DNA of 46,827 nt from positions 1 to 46,827 of the forward strand of contig JAITGL010000023.1 of the NCBI GenBank assembly GCA_031280645.1, given 5' to 3'. How positions within the stretch are numbered: position 1 is the stretch's first letter; every line of letters starts with the position of its first letter. The DNA comes from Tannerellaceae bacterium (GTDB lineage: Bacteria > Bacteroidota > Bacteroidia > Bacteroidales > Tannerellaceae). The position numbers were made by a program, and so were the translations under genes. Under the pieces are notes generated by a model. It made no database searches and was not told where the DNA came from. It saw only the letters and a program-made list of their open reading frames with translations. Of this stretch, positions 1 to 9,208 are shown one piece after another.

Positions 1-1080
1 ATATTCCCTTTTGAAAAGTGTCGATATAACCTGCGCCCGTGTAGCCGGAGTACCTAAACCCTGCTCCTTCATCGCTTCTCGCAATGCTTCGTCCTTAATT
101 GTTTTTCCGCATGTTTCCATTGCCGTTAAAAGTGTAGCTTCGGTATATAGTGGCTTGGGCATTGTCTTCTTCTGTGCCAGGCTATGACCGCCTACTTTGG
201 CGTTTTCTCCTTCTTCAAATTCGGCAGATCCTTCATCGGATTCTTTTTCATCCTCTTCTTTATCCTCCGCATAGCCAAAAACATCCCTCCAACCGGGAGA
301 AAGTATTTTCTGGGAACGGGAACGGAAGAGCAAATCATCAAATGAAGCTTCCATGATAAGCGATTCTTTTTCACACCTGGGAGAGAACGCTTCAAGCATC
401 CTTCCTGCAATCATGTGGTACACCTTCCGTTCCAAAGCGGATAGCTCCTGCGGGTAATCTCCAGTAATGATAAGTGCATGGTGGTCGGTTATCTTTTTAT
501 CGTTGACCGATTTCTTCGGGAGTCGGAGCGTATCTATCTTTTCGGTAAAATGCTTGAACCGGTCCATGCGGAGTGCCATACGAAGTAAAGAAGGAATTTT
601 CCGGAATACATCTTCCGGTATATAGCGGGAAGAGGTTCTCGGATAGGAAATCAACTTCTTCTCGTACAGGTTTTGGGCAATTTCCAAGGTCTTTTCTGCT
701 GAAAGGTCAAGATGAATATTACAGTCTTTCTGGAGGGTGGTCAGGTCATAAAGCAGGGGCTGCGCCTGATAGACATTCTTATGTTCCACTTTTGTAACCA
801 CGGCCGAAGGATAGGTTTTCAAATGAGAGAACAGATTTTCTGCTTCCGCTTTATCTTTCAGGTCTTCCGTGTAACGAAACTGGCGGTGTAACCCTTCTTT
901 TTCGAGTGTGATATGCAACTGCCAATAATTCGTGGAAACGAAATTACGGTTTTCACGATAGCGGGAGCATATCATTGCAAGTGTAGGAGTCTGTACCCTG
1001 CCCAGCGAATTATTTCCCATTCCGGAAGAAAGGGCAAGGGCACTACTCGTATTAATACCGACATTATCCGAGAACTCGGA
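1..1080 (-). CDS. topB: DNA topoisomerase III fragment (5'-truncated, runs off left edge)
   Basis: Translating the minus strand from 1080 to 1 gives 360 open codons of a type IA topoisomerase. Visible landmarks are SLGRVQTPTLAMIC just after the start of homology, ISYPRTSSRYIP with the catalytic tyrosine of the YPRT motif, DHHALIITG, GRMLEAFS and GLGTPATRAQVISTLF at the left edge. Homology begins at the near-palindrome 1067-1080; two codons or so upstream the frame soon reaches TGA (1104-1102). The N-terminal Toprim domain is therefore missing, and the C-terminus lies outside the window. Bacteroidetes conjugative elements commonly carry topB near their transfer genes. In this arrangement the fragment cannot make a complete enzyme, although an ATG at 1020 could start a short product. 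It is clearly related to, but not a copy of, the topB fragment on the opposite strand. Confidence 0.85.
1067..1080. repeat. Palindromic junction between two opposed topB fragments
   Basis: TCCGAGAACTCGGA has 6-base arms TCCGAG/CTCGGA around AA. On each strand it encodes S-E-x-S-D at the same point of two homologous topB genes, so the head-to-head join is symmetric to the codon. Confidence 0.8.
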
Positions 1081-2649
1081 TAAAATCGGAATCAATGCAA
1101 GTCAGTCATTGAGCATAGCGGCAGGGCGTGGCGTATATTCGCTGGGCAGAGTGCAAACGCCCACGCTGGCGATGATTTGCAGGCGGTTTTTAGAAAACAA
1201 GCATTTTGTTTCAACTCCATTTTGGCAAATGCGGATTCAGACGGAAAAATCGGATGTTTCGTTTTCAGTTATCAGTCGCGAAAAATACGACAGCAAGGAT
1301 ATGGCAAACGCCATTTTTCAAAAATTGCAGGGCAATTCTTTACAAGTCCAAACGGTTGAAAAGAAAGAAGTCAATCAAGAGCCGCCATTGCTGTACGATT
1401 TGACGGCTTTACAAAAAGAGGCAAACAGCAAGCACGGCTTTTCAGCGGACAAAACGCTTTCCATAACGCAAAAACTGTATGAAAACAAGGTGATAACTTA
1501 TCCAAGAACAGGCAGCAGGTATATTTCCGCCGATGTGTTTGAGGAAATTCCTGAACTCATCAGTAGTTTGAAAACTCACCCTCGTTTTAGCGATTATGCA
1601 GGCAAAATGGACTTCAATGTTTTGAATGTCCGCTGTGTCGATGACAAAAAAGTAACCGACCATCACGCGCTTTTGATTACGGAAAATCAGCCCAAAGACC
1701 TTTCGGGCGAAGAACAAACGATTTACGAAATGGTTGCAGGGCGGATGTTGGAGGCATTTTCAAAGAAGTGTATCAAATATGCAACGACCATCGTTTGCGT
1801 TTGTACCGATACGGTTTTCGAGGCAAAAGGCGCGGTTATCAAACAAGCGGGTTGGCGAGGGGTTTTCGGCGAGAAAGAGGAAACGGACGAAAGTGGAAGC
1901 GGCAATTTGCCCGAAGTTTCAGAGGGCGAAACTTTACCGATTATTCAATCCGAACTGTTGGAAAAGCAAACCAAGCCCAAGCCGCTGCATACCGAAGCCT
2001 CCTTATTGGCAGCAATGGAAAGCGCAGGCAAGGAGGTAGAAAACGAGGAGGAACGCGCGGCAATGAAGGAAAGCGGCATCGGAACGCCTGCCACTCGTGC
2101 GGCGATTATCGAAACGCTGTTTTCGCGAAATTATATTGTGCGCGAAAAAAATCGCTTGTCCCCACCGAAAAAGGTTTAATGGTATATGACACAGTCAAAG
2201 ACAAGCGGATAGCCGATGTCGCCCTCACAGGCAGTTGGGAAAACACTTTGGCGCAAATTGAGAGTGGGCAAATGCAGCCGGAAACGTTCAAAAAGACAAT
2301 CGAAATTTATACCGAACAGATAACAACCGAATTGTTGGGAACGAAAATTGAAGTTGCCGACAGCAACGCCTGCATTTGTCCAAAATGTAGAACGGCTCAA
2401 ATCCGTTTCTATCCCAAAGTAGCGAAATGTAGCGACCCGAATTGCGGATTAGTCGTTTTCCGTACCGTCAGCGAAAAGGAATTATCAGATAAGCAAGTTT
2501 TGGAACTGCTGACCAAAGGCAAAACCGCTGTTATCAACGGCTTCAAAAGCAAGGCGGGCAAACTGTTTTCTGCCATTTTGAAATTCGATGAAGATTACAA
2601 AGTAGTTTTCGAGTTTCCCGAAAAGAAAAGGAATTTCAAAAAGAAATAG
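1067..2649 (+). pseudogene. topB: DNA topoisomerase III, 5'-truncated and frameshifted
   Basis: Homology starts inside the palindrome at 1067 (S-E-N-S-D then KIGINASQSLSIAAG), continues through SLGRVQTPTLAMICRRF, the catalytic tyrosine region VITYPRTGSRYIS, DHHALLIT and GIGTPATRAAIIETLF, and then shifts frame. The first frame stops at 2179. The natural continuation (SLVPTEKGLMVYDTVKD) lies in the other frame and runs to a TAG at 2647-2649. The break is at a run of seven A at 2145-2151; one more A restores the protein. The C-terminus keeps a zinc-ribbon-like part with CPKC and a CSDPNC pair. No Toprim domain is present, because the gene is cut at the junction with the opposing topB. A sequencing indel, true decay or -1 slippage on the A-run are all possible. 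Confidence 0.85.
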
Positions 2650-2719
2650 TATTTTTGCCATTAAAATCACATGGTTGTAATGGCTTTGGCTGTTATTACT
2701 TTGGATTTTAGTGGTGGCT

Positions 2720-2750
2720 CTGCTGGGAGGGATACCCGGCAGGGCTTTTT
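2720..2750 (+). terminator. Rho-independent terminator after topB
   Basis: CTGCTGGG (2720-2727) pairs with CCCGGCAG (2735-2742) with one G-T wobble and a 7-base loop. The stem is followed by GGC and five T. It lies about 70 bases after the topB stop codon. Confidence 0.6.
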
Positions 2751-2770
2751 CATTGTTTGTCAAGCAAATA

Positions 2771-2803
2771 TTTGCCGGGAAGCATATTTTTTAAGTAATT
2801 TTG
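2771..2803 (+). promoter_or_regulatory. Bacteroidetes-type promoter for the AlbA_2 gene
   Basis: TTTG at 2771-2774 and TAATTTTG at 2796-2803 are separated by 21 bases. This matches the TTTG-N19-21-TAnnTTTG consensus of Bacteroidetes housekeeping promoters. The ATG follows 23 bases later. Confidence 0.6.
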
Positions 2804-2826
2804 CAGGCTGAAAAACAAGAAATCAA

Positions 2827-4497
2827 ATGACCGTTCAGGAATTGATACACCTTCGGGAATCGGAGGACAGGATAGAATTGAAGGAGGCTAAAACGCAATA
2901 TGCCTATAATTCGGGCAGGAAAAGCGTTTTGGGCTATGTTTCCGCTATCGCTAACGAGGGCGGGGGCTATCTTGTCTTTGGCATCAGGGAAGCATCGCCG
3001 CACGAGGTTTGCGGCTCTACTGCTTTTGAAGGTAAAGAAGGAAAGTTGGAACAGGACGTTTACCGGGATTTACAAGTGAGGATAAAAACCGAAACGCTTT
3101 TTGACAATGGGAAACGGATATTGATTATCAAAATTCCGTCCCGTCCGGTTGGTAAAGTCCTTTATTTTGACGATGTTCCGCTTATGCGTGTAGGTGAAAG
3201 TCTGACACGGATGTCCGATGAAATGTACCGTTCTATTATTCAGGAACAGGAGCCGGATTTTTCAGCAAAAATATGCGAGGGATTGACTTTTGAGGATTTG
3301 GATGCAGATGCGCTTTCAGTAATGAAAGAACGTTACGCCAAGAAACAGGAAAATCCTGCTTTCAGGACTTTGCCGGACAGGCAGATACTTTCCGATTTGG
3401 AACTCATTCGGAACAATAAATTGAATTATGCGGCACTACTTTTACTCGGAACCCGTAAAGCATTGCGTCAATATCTTCCCAACGCAGCAGTTACGGTTGA
3501 ATATCGTTTAGACCATTCGATGATACCCTACACAGCAAGGCAGGAATTTCAAGAGCCATTATTTACGGCAATCGACAAAATATGGGCATATATCAACCAG
3601 CCTGCAAGTAATCCGCTGTTGCACATTCGCGACAAATTCAATATCTACGATATTAAAAGTTTTAACGAAGACGTTGTACGTGAGGCGGTTATAAACGCCT
3701 GTGTTCACAGAAGTTACAGTTTTACTGATGACGTATTTATCAAACAGTATCCCGATGAGATTGTCATAACCAATGCAGGCGGTTTTCCTTCGGGCGTATC
3801 AAAAGAAAACATTTTGGTAATCAACAGTCGTCCACGCAGTAAACGCCTGACCGAAGTGTTGCAAAAGACCGGATTTATTGAACGGTCGGGACAGGGCGTT
3901 GATAAAATGTTTTACCTCTGTTTGATGGAAAGCAAGCCGTTGCCGGACTTTTCCAATACCGATACAACACAGGTGGATTTACGCCTGAAAGCCAAGATTG
4001 TAGATGAAGCATTTTATATTTTTATCAATGAAATACAGGACAAACGACAGGACAAATTGAATGTATTCGACCTGCTCACATTGGACAGGGTGCGACAAGG
4101 AATTTCGACAGATTTGCCCGAATTGTCGGTAGAAAAATTACAGCGTGAAGGATTGATAAAATCGCAGAGCGCAGCAGATAAAAAATATGTTTTGAGCGAT
4201 TTGTATTATGAAATTGCACAGCAACCGGCATATATCAAGGAATACCGGTTGAGAGATTTGCAAATTGTGGCGGGGTGTTTTGAAAAAGCAAATGAGATTT
4301 CAATGAGAAATTTTGTAGAAGCGTTTGATAATTTGCTGACACGAGAGCAAATAAGGTATTTAATCTCAAAGATGGAAAGTGATAATTTAATTGAAAGGAA
4401 AGGTGGAGGGCGTTCAATAAAATACAATTTGAATAGCAATATAAAGATTGATAGAAATATCCTTGAACAATTCGCAGACAAAATAGTATCGGTATAA
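2827..4497 (+). CDS. AlbA_2 (Schlafen-like) DNA-binding domain / ATP-binding regulator
   Basis: This 556-residue protein opens with the AlbA_2/divergent AAA-4 pattern: ELIHLRESEDRIELKEAK, then AIANEGGGYLVFGI near residue 45 and a conserved MRVGESLTRM segment near residue 120. The middle holds the RecG-like/HATPase_c_4 block EAVINACVHRSY (near residue 285) and FIERSGQGVDKM. The last 150 residues resemble winged-helix modules that end in a basic ERKGGGRSIKY loop. Such proteins are usually annotated as putative transcriptional regulators or RecG-related, and are common on mobile elements. Sitting next to topB and facing traG, it may regulate the element or act in defence, but nothing here shows a target. 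It has its own promoter and ends at a shared bidirectional terminator. The frame is intact, unlike most of its neighbours. Confidence 0.8.
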   Translation: MTVQELIHLRESEDRIELKEAKTQYAYNSGRKSVLGYVSAIANEGGGYLVFGIREASPHEVCGSTAFEGKEGKLEQDVYRDLQVRIKTETLFDNGKRILIIKIPSRPVGKVLYFDDVPLMRVGESLTRMSDEMYRSIIQEQEPDFSAKICEGLTFEDLDADALSVMKERYAKKQENPAFRTLPDRQILSDLELIRNNKLNYAALLLLGTRKALRQYLPNAAVTVEYRLDHSMIPYTARQEFQEPLFTAIDKIWAYINQPASNPLLHIRDKFNIYDIKSFNEDVVREAVINACVHRSYSFTDDVFIKQYPDEIVITNAGGFPSGVSKENILVINSRPRSKRLTEVLQKTGFIERSGQGVDKMFYLCLMESKPLPDFSNTDTTQVDLRLKAKIVDEAFYIFINEIQDKRQDKLNVFDLLTLDRVRQGISTDLPELSVEKLQREGLIKSQSAADKKYVLSDLYYEIAQQPAYIKEYRLRDLQIVAGCFEKANEISMRNFVEAFDNLLTREQIRYLISKMESDNLIERKGGGRSIKYNLNSNIKIDRNILEQFADKIVSV

Positions 4498-4502
4498 TTC
4501 AA

Positions 4503-4618
4503 TTCCCCAAATAGATGCGTATTTTCCCCAAATAGATGCGATTTTTCAGACTTTATTTTTCCTATCTCGCTCATAATCAAAACGCATTCAATTCCCCAAA
4601 TAGATGCGTATTTTCCCC
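4503..4618. repeat. Short 21-bp-spaced repeats between convergent genes
   Basis: TTCCCCAAATAGATGCG occurs at 4503, 4524 and 4592, with a partial TTCCCC copy at 4613. Spacing inside each pair is 21 bases. The repeats lie between the AlbA_2 gene and the terminator at 4627. Function unknown. Confidence 0.7.
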
Positions 4619-4626
4619 ATATAAAC

Positions 4627-4655
4627 AAAAAGAGCCATCGAAAACGGCTCTTTTT
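4627..4655. terminator. Bidirectional terminator between convergent genes
   Basis: AAAAAGAGCC (4627-4636) pairs with GGCTCTTTTT (4646-4655) around a 9-base loop. The A-tract and T-tract let it act for both the + strand AlbA_2 gene and the - strand traG. Confidence 0.75.
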
Positions 4656-4660
4656 GCTTT

Positions 4661-5515
4661 TTACTCCTTATCCTTCTTAATCAAATGCTGCAGGTCGTTC
4701 TCAATCCTCGCCAACTCCTCCGCTACAACCTGTTTCACATCTGCTTTAATTTGGTTGTAGTTGTGTTCAATCTCTGCCTGCATCGTGTCGTTGCCGTCCG
4801 TATCGCGAAAATCCAGAATTTCAGGGATTTTTTGGTAGGCTTTGGTTTCGCGGGCAACGGCAGCGTTATCGACAACTATTTCAGCATGGAAAATCTTTTG
4901 CTCAATGCGCTCGTCGAAATTGTCGCTGACTGCACCGACAAACATACCTTGTGTAAGATTTGAAATTTTGCTTGCGGGTATCAAACTGTCCAACTGTGTG
5001 GAAATGGAAGTGGTTTTATCCTGCCGGTTAATCGTCATTGATTGACGTTTCTGCAAAACCTTTCCAAAACGTTCCGACAAATTCTTAGCCGATTCGCCAA
5101 CTACCTGACCGCTGAAAATATTGCCTACGGTGTTCATTACTACGGCAGCTTCCTTGTCGCCGTAATCGCGCTTTAACTGCGAAAAGTCCTGAAAACCCAG
5201 ACAGACAGCCACTTTGTTTGAACGTGCAGTGGCAATTAAATTGTCAAGCCCGCGAAAATAGATTGTCGGCAACTCGTCGATGATAACGGCGGATTTGAGT
5301 TGTCCTTTCTTGTTGATTAACTTGACTATGCGGCTGTTATACAAGCCCAAAGCCGCCGAATAAATGTTTTGTCGGTCGGGATTGTTGCCGACACAAAGGA
5401 TTTTCGGCTCGTCGGGGTTATTGATATCAAGCGTAAAATCATCGCCTGTCATTACCCAATAGAGTTGTGGACTTATCATTCTGGATAACGGGATTTTAGC
5501 GGATGCTATCTGCCC
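4661..5515 (-). CDS. TraG/MobC-like type IV coupling protein, exon 2 (C-terminal half)
   Basis: From the intron boundary at 5515 the minus strand reads GQIASAKIPLSRMISPQLYW, then ILCVGNNPDRQNIYSA, the Walker B-like AVIIDELPTIYFRGLD, and AVCLGFQDFSQLKRDYGDKEA, which are typical of the Bacteroidetes TraG/MobC coupling ATPase. The tail is acidic and coiled. Coupling proteins are hexameric inner-membrane ATPases that bring the relaxase-DNA complex to the conjugation pore. An open frame extends upstream to 5641, but its first 40 or so residues are translated intron (domains V and VI) and should be ignored. Joined to exon 1 at 8003, the sequence reads DQLQ followed by GQIASAK in frame. Without splicing no working protein is made. 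Confidence 0.85.
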   Translation of the reverse strand, partial: GQIASAKIPLSRMISPQLYWVMTGDDFTLDINNPDEPKILCVGNNPDRQNIYSAALGLYNSRIVKLINKKGQLKSAVIIDELPTIYFRGLDNLIATARSNKVAVCLGFQDFSQLKRDYGDKEAAVVMNTVGNIFSGQVVGESAKNLSERFGKVLQKRQSMTINRQDKTTSISTQLDSLIPASKISNLTQGMFVGAVSDNFDERIEQKIFHAEIVVDNAAVARETKAYQKIPEILDFRDTDGNDTMQAEIEHNYNQIKADVKQVVAEELARIENDLQHLIKKDKE

Positions 5516-8002
5516 ATAGGCTAAGTATCCGACGCCTTGCCGCCTTTCGGTACGGCAGGTTTTCGGATACTCGCCCCCGAACCGGACGTACACCTTTCGA
5601 CGTATCCGGCTCTCCATTAATATCATCAATCTAAGGTTCATTGTGTATTCTTTTATTACACATATCGCAAACAGCCAAAGTCTTACGGTGTCTTTTCAAC
5701 ATAACTTTCTCCCAATCGGTTTTACCTTTTAGAAGTTTCAGATTGCGTACTTGAAACATCGTGGTTTCACTTTCTGCACCACACAATTCACATGTATAAT
5801 CCTTGAGCCTTTCAATAAGACGCGGAAATTTACATTTGTATGTGTCAGGTATGATGTCATAAAATGATTCCCTTTTAGCTGTTTTTCTTTTGAAACCTTC
5901 ATCGTAGAATACTCTGTATCTCACTTGCCCTTTACTATCTGTGTATGGTATAGCAAATTGCTTGTTTTTATAGTATTTATCCCGCACTTTGCTGACCGAA
6001 CTTTCCAGCTTACAGGCGAGTGTTTTATACATACTGTATTCCATAATGTTATAGAATGAATCAATGATAGAACTGTTATTTGCTATCGAATAGTAATTAT
6101 AAAATCCCCTGATTTCAGTATTGTACTGTAAAACGATGTCTTCCATTTTGTTGTTCTTCATATAACTTCTGGCTTGGGGTTTCCAAACTTCTTTGCCTGT
6201 GCTATAATCAAAGTTAATAGCATCATAGCTCATCAGCTTTTTCTTCATTACCTCTGTTGTTATGTAGAGTACAATTTTATTGTTGAACATGCGTACAGGG
6301 TTTCCAAACATATCCCGCTTTGTGTCGTTGGATTTACGGATAAAAATGTCATATCCCAGAAATTTGGCTGAATCTTGCGCATTGGTAATAAGTGTTTTTT
6401 CTTCAGACAGTTCCAATTTAAGTTTTTCACTCATGAATTGAGTTATATTTGCTTTTATTTGAACACATTCTGCTTTGCTTCCAATTATACCAATGAGAAA
6501 ATCGTCCGCGTATCTGACATATTTTAATCTTTTCCAATTTGCATCCATTTCGTCACCGTAAGGGTAGTTATTCCTTTCACTTTTTACTTTTCGGATAGCC
6601 TTTATTAGGCGTTTCCTCTCATTTTCATCTGTTTCTACTTTGAGTTTCTTCTCCAAGCTAAATTTCTTTTTCCAGCATCTGCCGGCTTCCGGACTTCTGC
6701 GCCGTTTTTCCCCTTTGTCAAAAGATTTTGCATATTCATCCATGTACTTGTCAAACTTGTCAAGGTAGATATTAGCCAGAATCGGACTAATAATACCACC
6801 CTGTGGCGTTCCGCTGTACGTTTTATGGAATCTCCAATCTTCAATATACCCGGCATTCAAAAACTTTCTGATTAGACGTATAAATCTTTCGTCGGATATA
6901 CGCTCTTTCAGTATGTTTATTAGAACTTCATGATTGATATTATCGAAGAATCCTTTGATGTCTCCTTCTATGAACCATTTTGTTCCTGAAAACGAATTTT
7001 GAATGTGAGTCAGTGCAGTATGGCAACTCTTGTTCGGTCTGAAACCATGTGAAGAATATTCAAAATATCCTTCGTAAATAGCTTCGAGAATCATCCGTAT
7101 GACTTCCTGCACTAATTTGTCGTCGAAAGAGGGTATTCCGAGCGGGCGTTTCTTCCCATTTTTCTTTGGAATATACACTCTTCGCGCCGGTTTGGGTTGA
7201 TACGTCTCATCTTTGAGTGTTTCAATCAGGCGTTCAATACGAGTAATGCTCATCCGGTCGGCGGTTTTACCGTCCGTACCTTTGGTCATGTTGCCTTGCT
7301 TCGCATATATGTTCTGATAGGCAACATAGAACATTTCCTCGTTGAACAGAATCCGGTATAGCCTTTCGTACTTGTAGTCCGAAATTTTGCTATGTTCCAT
7401 TAGACTGTTTAATACTTTCTCTGGACTTCTTTTCATGTCTCTCACATTTTCCGTTAAACGTATTAAAGATATTAACTGCCCCCCTTCGCCATGTACAAGG
7501 CTTTCCCTTACTCGGACTACTACGAAGGCTCTGTTACCATACCGGATATTCAGAGGCAAATCCTCATAGCCTTGCGGCATTCCGGGTTAGGTAATCCCCG
7601 TTTAGATATATACTAACTATTGGCGCGATAAATTGTCGGATACGACTTTCGTCCTTTTCTATTTATTGTAGTTGTGCTGTAATAAGTTCTTTTGCTCAAG
7701 CCTGCTGCAAGGAAAGGTTGAGTATTACAGTATGGCGTTTGTAACTGTCTTCCGCCATAGCTTACCATCTAACCACTCGGACTATCGTTCAATCAGTTTA
7801 GACTTTATCCTCATATTTATCTTTTCATCTCGCCATTCAGCCGCAACATGACAGTTAGTTGACTTATGGCTTTCCCTGCATACTACACTCCCTCTCCGGA
7901 ATTTCCCTTTGAGATAAGCAGGGTGATGATAGGTTATTATTTCAAAGAACGCGAACCTAATGCTTGCCAAAGCATATTTATTATATACCCTTACGGGCGT
8001 AG
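5516..8002 (-). ncRNA. Group II intron inserted in traG
   Basis: Domain V is recognisable at 5612-5579 on the minus strand: 34 nt beginning GAGCCGGATACGTCG, with a GAAA loop, ending GTACGTCCGGTTC. Domain VI follows, with arms AGTATCCGA and TCGGATACT and a 3' end TTAGCCTAT, which fits the usual final A-pyrimidine. The maturase frame sits upstream in the domain IV position. The boundaries were set by exon continuity: CAG CTC CAA joins GGG CAG ATA in frame and restores the expected TraG sequence. The 5' end so defined reads CTACGCCCGTAAGGG, whereas group II introns normally begin GTGYG. Either the 5' splice site is altered or this lineage is unusual. The part between 7581 and 8002 is intron domain I-III RNA with no gene. 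Confidence 0.88.
5631..7436 (-). CDS. ltrA: Group II intron reverse transcriptase/maturase with HNH endonuclease
   Basis: The product has reverse-transcriptase blocks in order: RRVYIPKKNGKKRPLGIPSF, SSHGFRPNKSCHTAL, WFIEGDIKGFFDNI, SGTPQGGIISPILANIYL and the catalytic YVRYADDFLIGI (YADD near residue 309). A maturase X domain follows (RGFYNYYSIAN). The C-terminus has an HNH-type zinc finger, CELCG ... CDMCNKRIH, for target DNA cleavage. The enzyme splices its host intron and copies it into new sites by retrohoming. The longest open frame begins at 7580, but its first 48 residues look like translated intron RNA; the start at M49 (7436), just before KRSPEKVLNSL, fits the family better. All catalytic motifs are present, so the intron may be mobile if its RNA still folds. 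Confidence 0.92.
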   Translation of the reverse strand: MKRSPEKVLNSLMEHSKISDYKYERLYRILFNEEMFYVAYQNIYAKQGNMTKGTDGKTADRMSITRIERLIETLKDETYQPKPARRVYIPKKNGKKRPLGIPSFDDKLVQEVIRMILEAIYEGYFEYSSHGFRPNKSCHTALTHIQNSFSGTKWFIEGDIKGFFDNINHEVLINILKERISDERFIRLIRKFLNAGYIEDWRFHKTYSGTPQGGIISPILANIYLDKFDKYMDEYAKSFDKGEKRRRSPEAGRCWKKKFSLEKKLKVETDENERKRLIKAIRKVKSERNNYPYGDEMDANWKRLKYVRYADDFLIGIIGSKAECVQIKANITQFMSEKLKLELSEEKTLITNAQDSAKFLGYDIFIRKSNDTKRDMFGNPVRMFNNKIVLYITTEVMKKKLMSYDAINFDYSTGKEVWKPQARSYMKNNKMEDIVLQYNTEIRGFYNYYSIANNSSIIDSFYNIMEYSMYKTLACKLESSVSKVRDKYYKNKQFAIPYTDSKGQVRYRVFYDEGFKRKTAKRESFYDIIPDTYKCKFPRLIERLKDYTCELCGAESETTMFQVRNLKLLKGKTDWEKVMLKRHRKTLAVCDMCNKRIHNEP

Positions 8003-9126
8003 TTGGAGCTGGTCGGCGGCTCCTCCCTGCCATGCGTCCATGAACGGACTTAAATAGTTCTCTAACTGCGGATAAGAGGTTAAGACAGGGAAAATATCCA
8101 CATACTTTTGATTCAAAAATTCAATCGCGTGCGGGAAAGTACAAAACTTGCCGTCCTGATAGATTTTGAAATACCAAATAATGGCTGCAAGCAATATAAT
8201 CGGGCTTTCCACAAAGAAATCGCCCTGTTTCTGTATCCACGTCTTATTGAGGTTAAGCATGATGGTATAGGCGCTTTCATAAGCATCTGAAATATCCGTC
8301 ATAAACGCCGGATTGATTGGATTGCAGCGGTGCGACTTGCGCGGGTTGTCAAAGTTTATAACATAGAATTGCGGCTTGACTTTGTATTTATCAAGGTTTT
8401 TCATTAGCGTATTGTAGGCGATAACCGACAAATCGTCAAATTTGAAATCGTAGATGTACATCGAAAATCCTTTCTGTATCTGCTGTTTAATATAATTATT
8501 GACTATCGCGTATGACTTTCCCGAACCCGGAGTACCTAATACAATAGAAGCTCGGAACGGATTAACTACATTTATCCAGCCTTTGTTCCACTTATTACGG
8601 TAGAAAAAACGTGTTGGCAAATTAACAGAATACTCATTTTCCATTAGCCACATTTCCTGCATAAACGATTCATTTTCAAGATTGAAAACATCATCTAACA
8701 GATTGTTTTTTAATAAACGGCTCATCCACAATCCTGCCATTAGCAAAAGAATATAGCCGACAGTCAGCGTGAAAATGTAAAATCCGGTGTTTGCCACAAG
8801 TGGCAATGGTAAATGCAATAGCCACCAATTCAGGAAAAAGAAAACTGTTCCGAAAAACAGGCACAGCCAGATATTACGCCATTTGATTTTTCCTCTTTCA
8901 CGCCTTTTGTCCCCAAACAGGACAACGCTAAAAAGATAATGGCAAAGATTTTCGTCCAAACGATAGAGGAAAACAGTCCGGTTGTCCGCTGAAAATTCAT
9001 CAGGATTTTATCTACAACCCCAATGCTTATTCCCCACTCGCGTATGGCTTGGTAGCAAAACCAATACACATTGATTACGCAAAAAAGAATGGATATTGCT
9101 CTCATAAATTCCATTGTTTTTGCCAA
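8003..9126 (-). pseudogene. TraG/MobC-like coupling protein, exon 1 (N-terminal half), frameshifted
   Basis: The N-terminus (MEFMRAISILFCVINVYWFCYQ) is membrane-anchoring. It then continues through ALSCLGTKGVKEEK in one frame and KWRNIWLCLFFGTVFFFLNW in another. The break lies at a run of five T at 8887-8891 (A5 on the coding strand); one extra base restores a single frame. Downstream are further membrane segments, the Walker A motif LGTPGSGKSYA, and LENYLSPFMDAWQGGA, ending at DQLQ where the intron begins. No ATG precedes the expected start: the frame has TTG at 9126, and a QQEDDLRG stretch further upstream follows an ATA codon (9153-9151). The gene therefore carries an intron, a frameshift and a doubtful start, so it is probably non-functional or affected by sequence errors. 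Confidence 0.78.
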
Positions 9127-9170
9127 GCCTCTTAAATCATCTTCCTGCTGTATAGTATATTTAATTAAAA

Positions 9171-9205
9171 ATTACGAATTACGAATTACGAATTACGAAT
9201 TACGA
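9171..9205. repeat. Heptanucleotide tandem repeat ATTACGA x5
   Basis: Five perfect tandem copies of ATTACGA lie between traG and the relaxase gene. A related pair of ATTACGAATT motifs is found at 10445-10469, so the relaxase gene is bracketed by the same low-complexity motif. Confidence 0.9.
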
Positions 9206-9208
9206 TTT

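Noticed and set aside
5516..5641. N-terminal extension of the traG exon 2 frame (MNLRLMILMESRI...)
   Set aside because: This stretch is the translated domain V/VI of the group II intron; its RNA structure, not its peptide, is conserved.
7437..7580. N-terminal extension of the intron reverse transcriptase
   Set aside because: The first 48 residues do not resemble the family and overlap the intron core; the start at 7436 is preferred.
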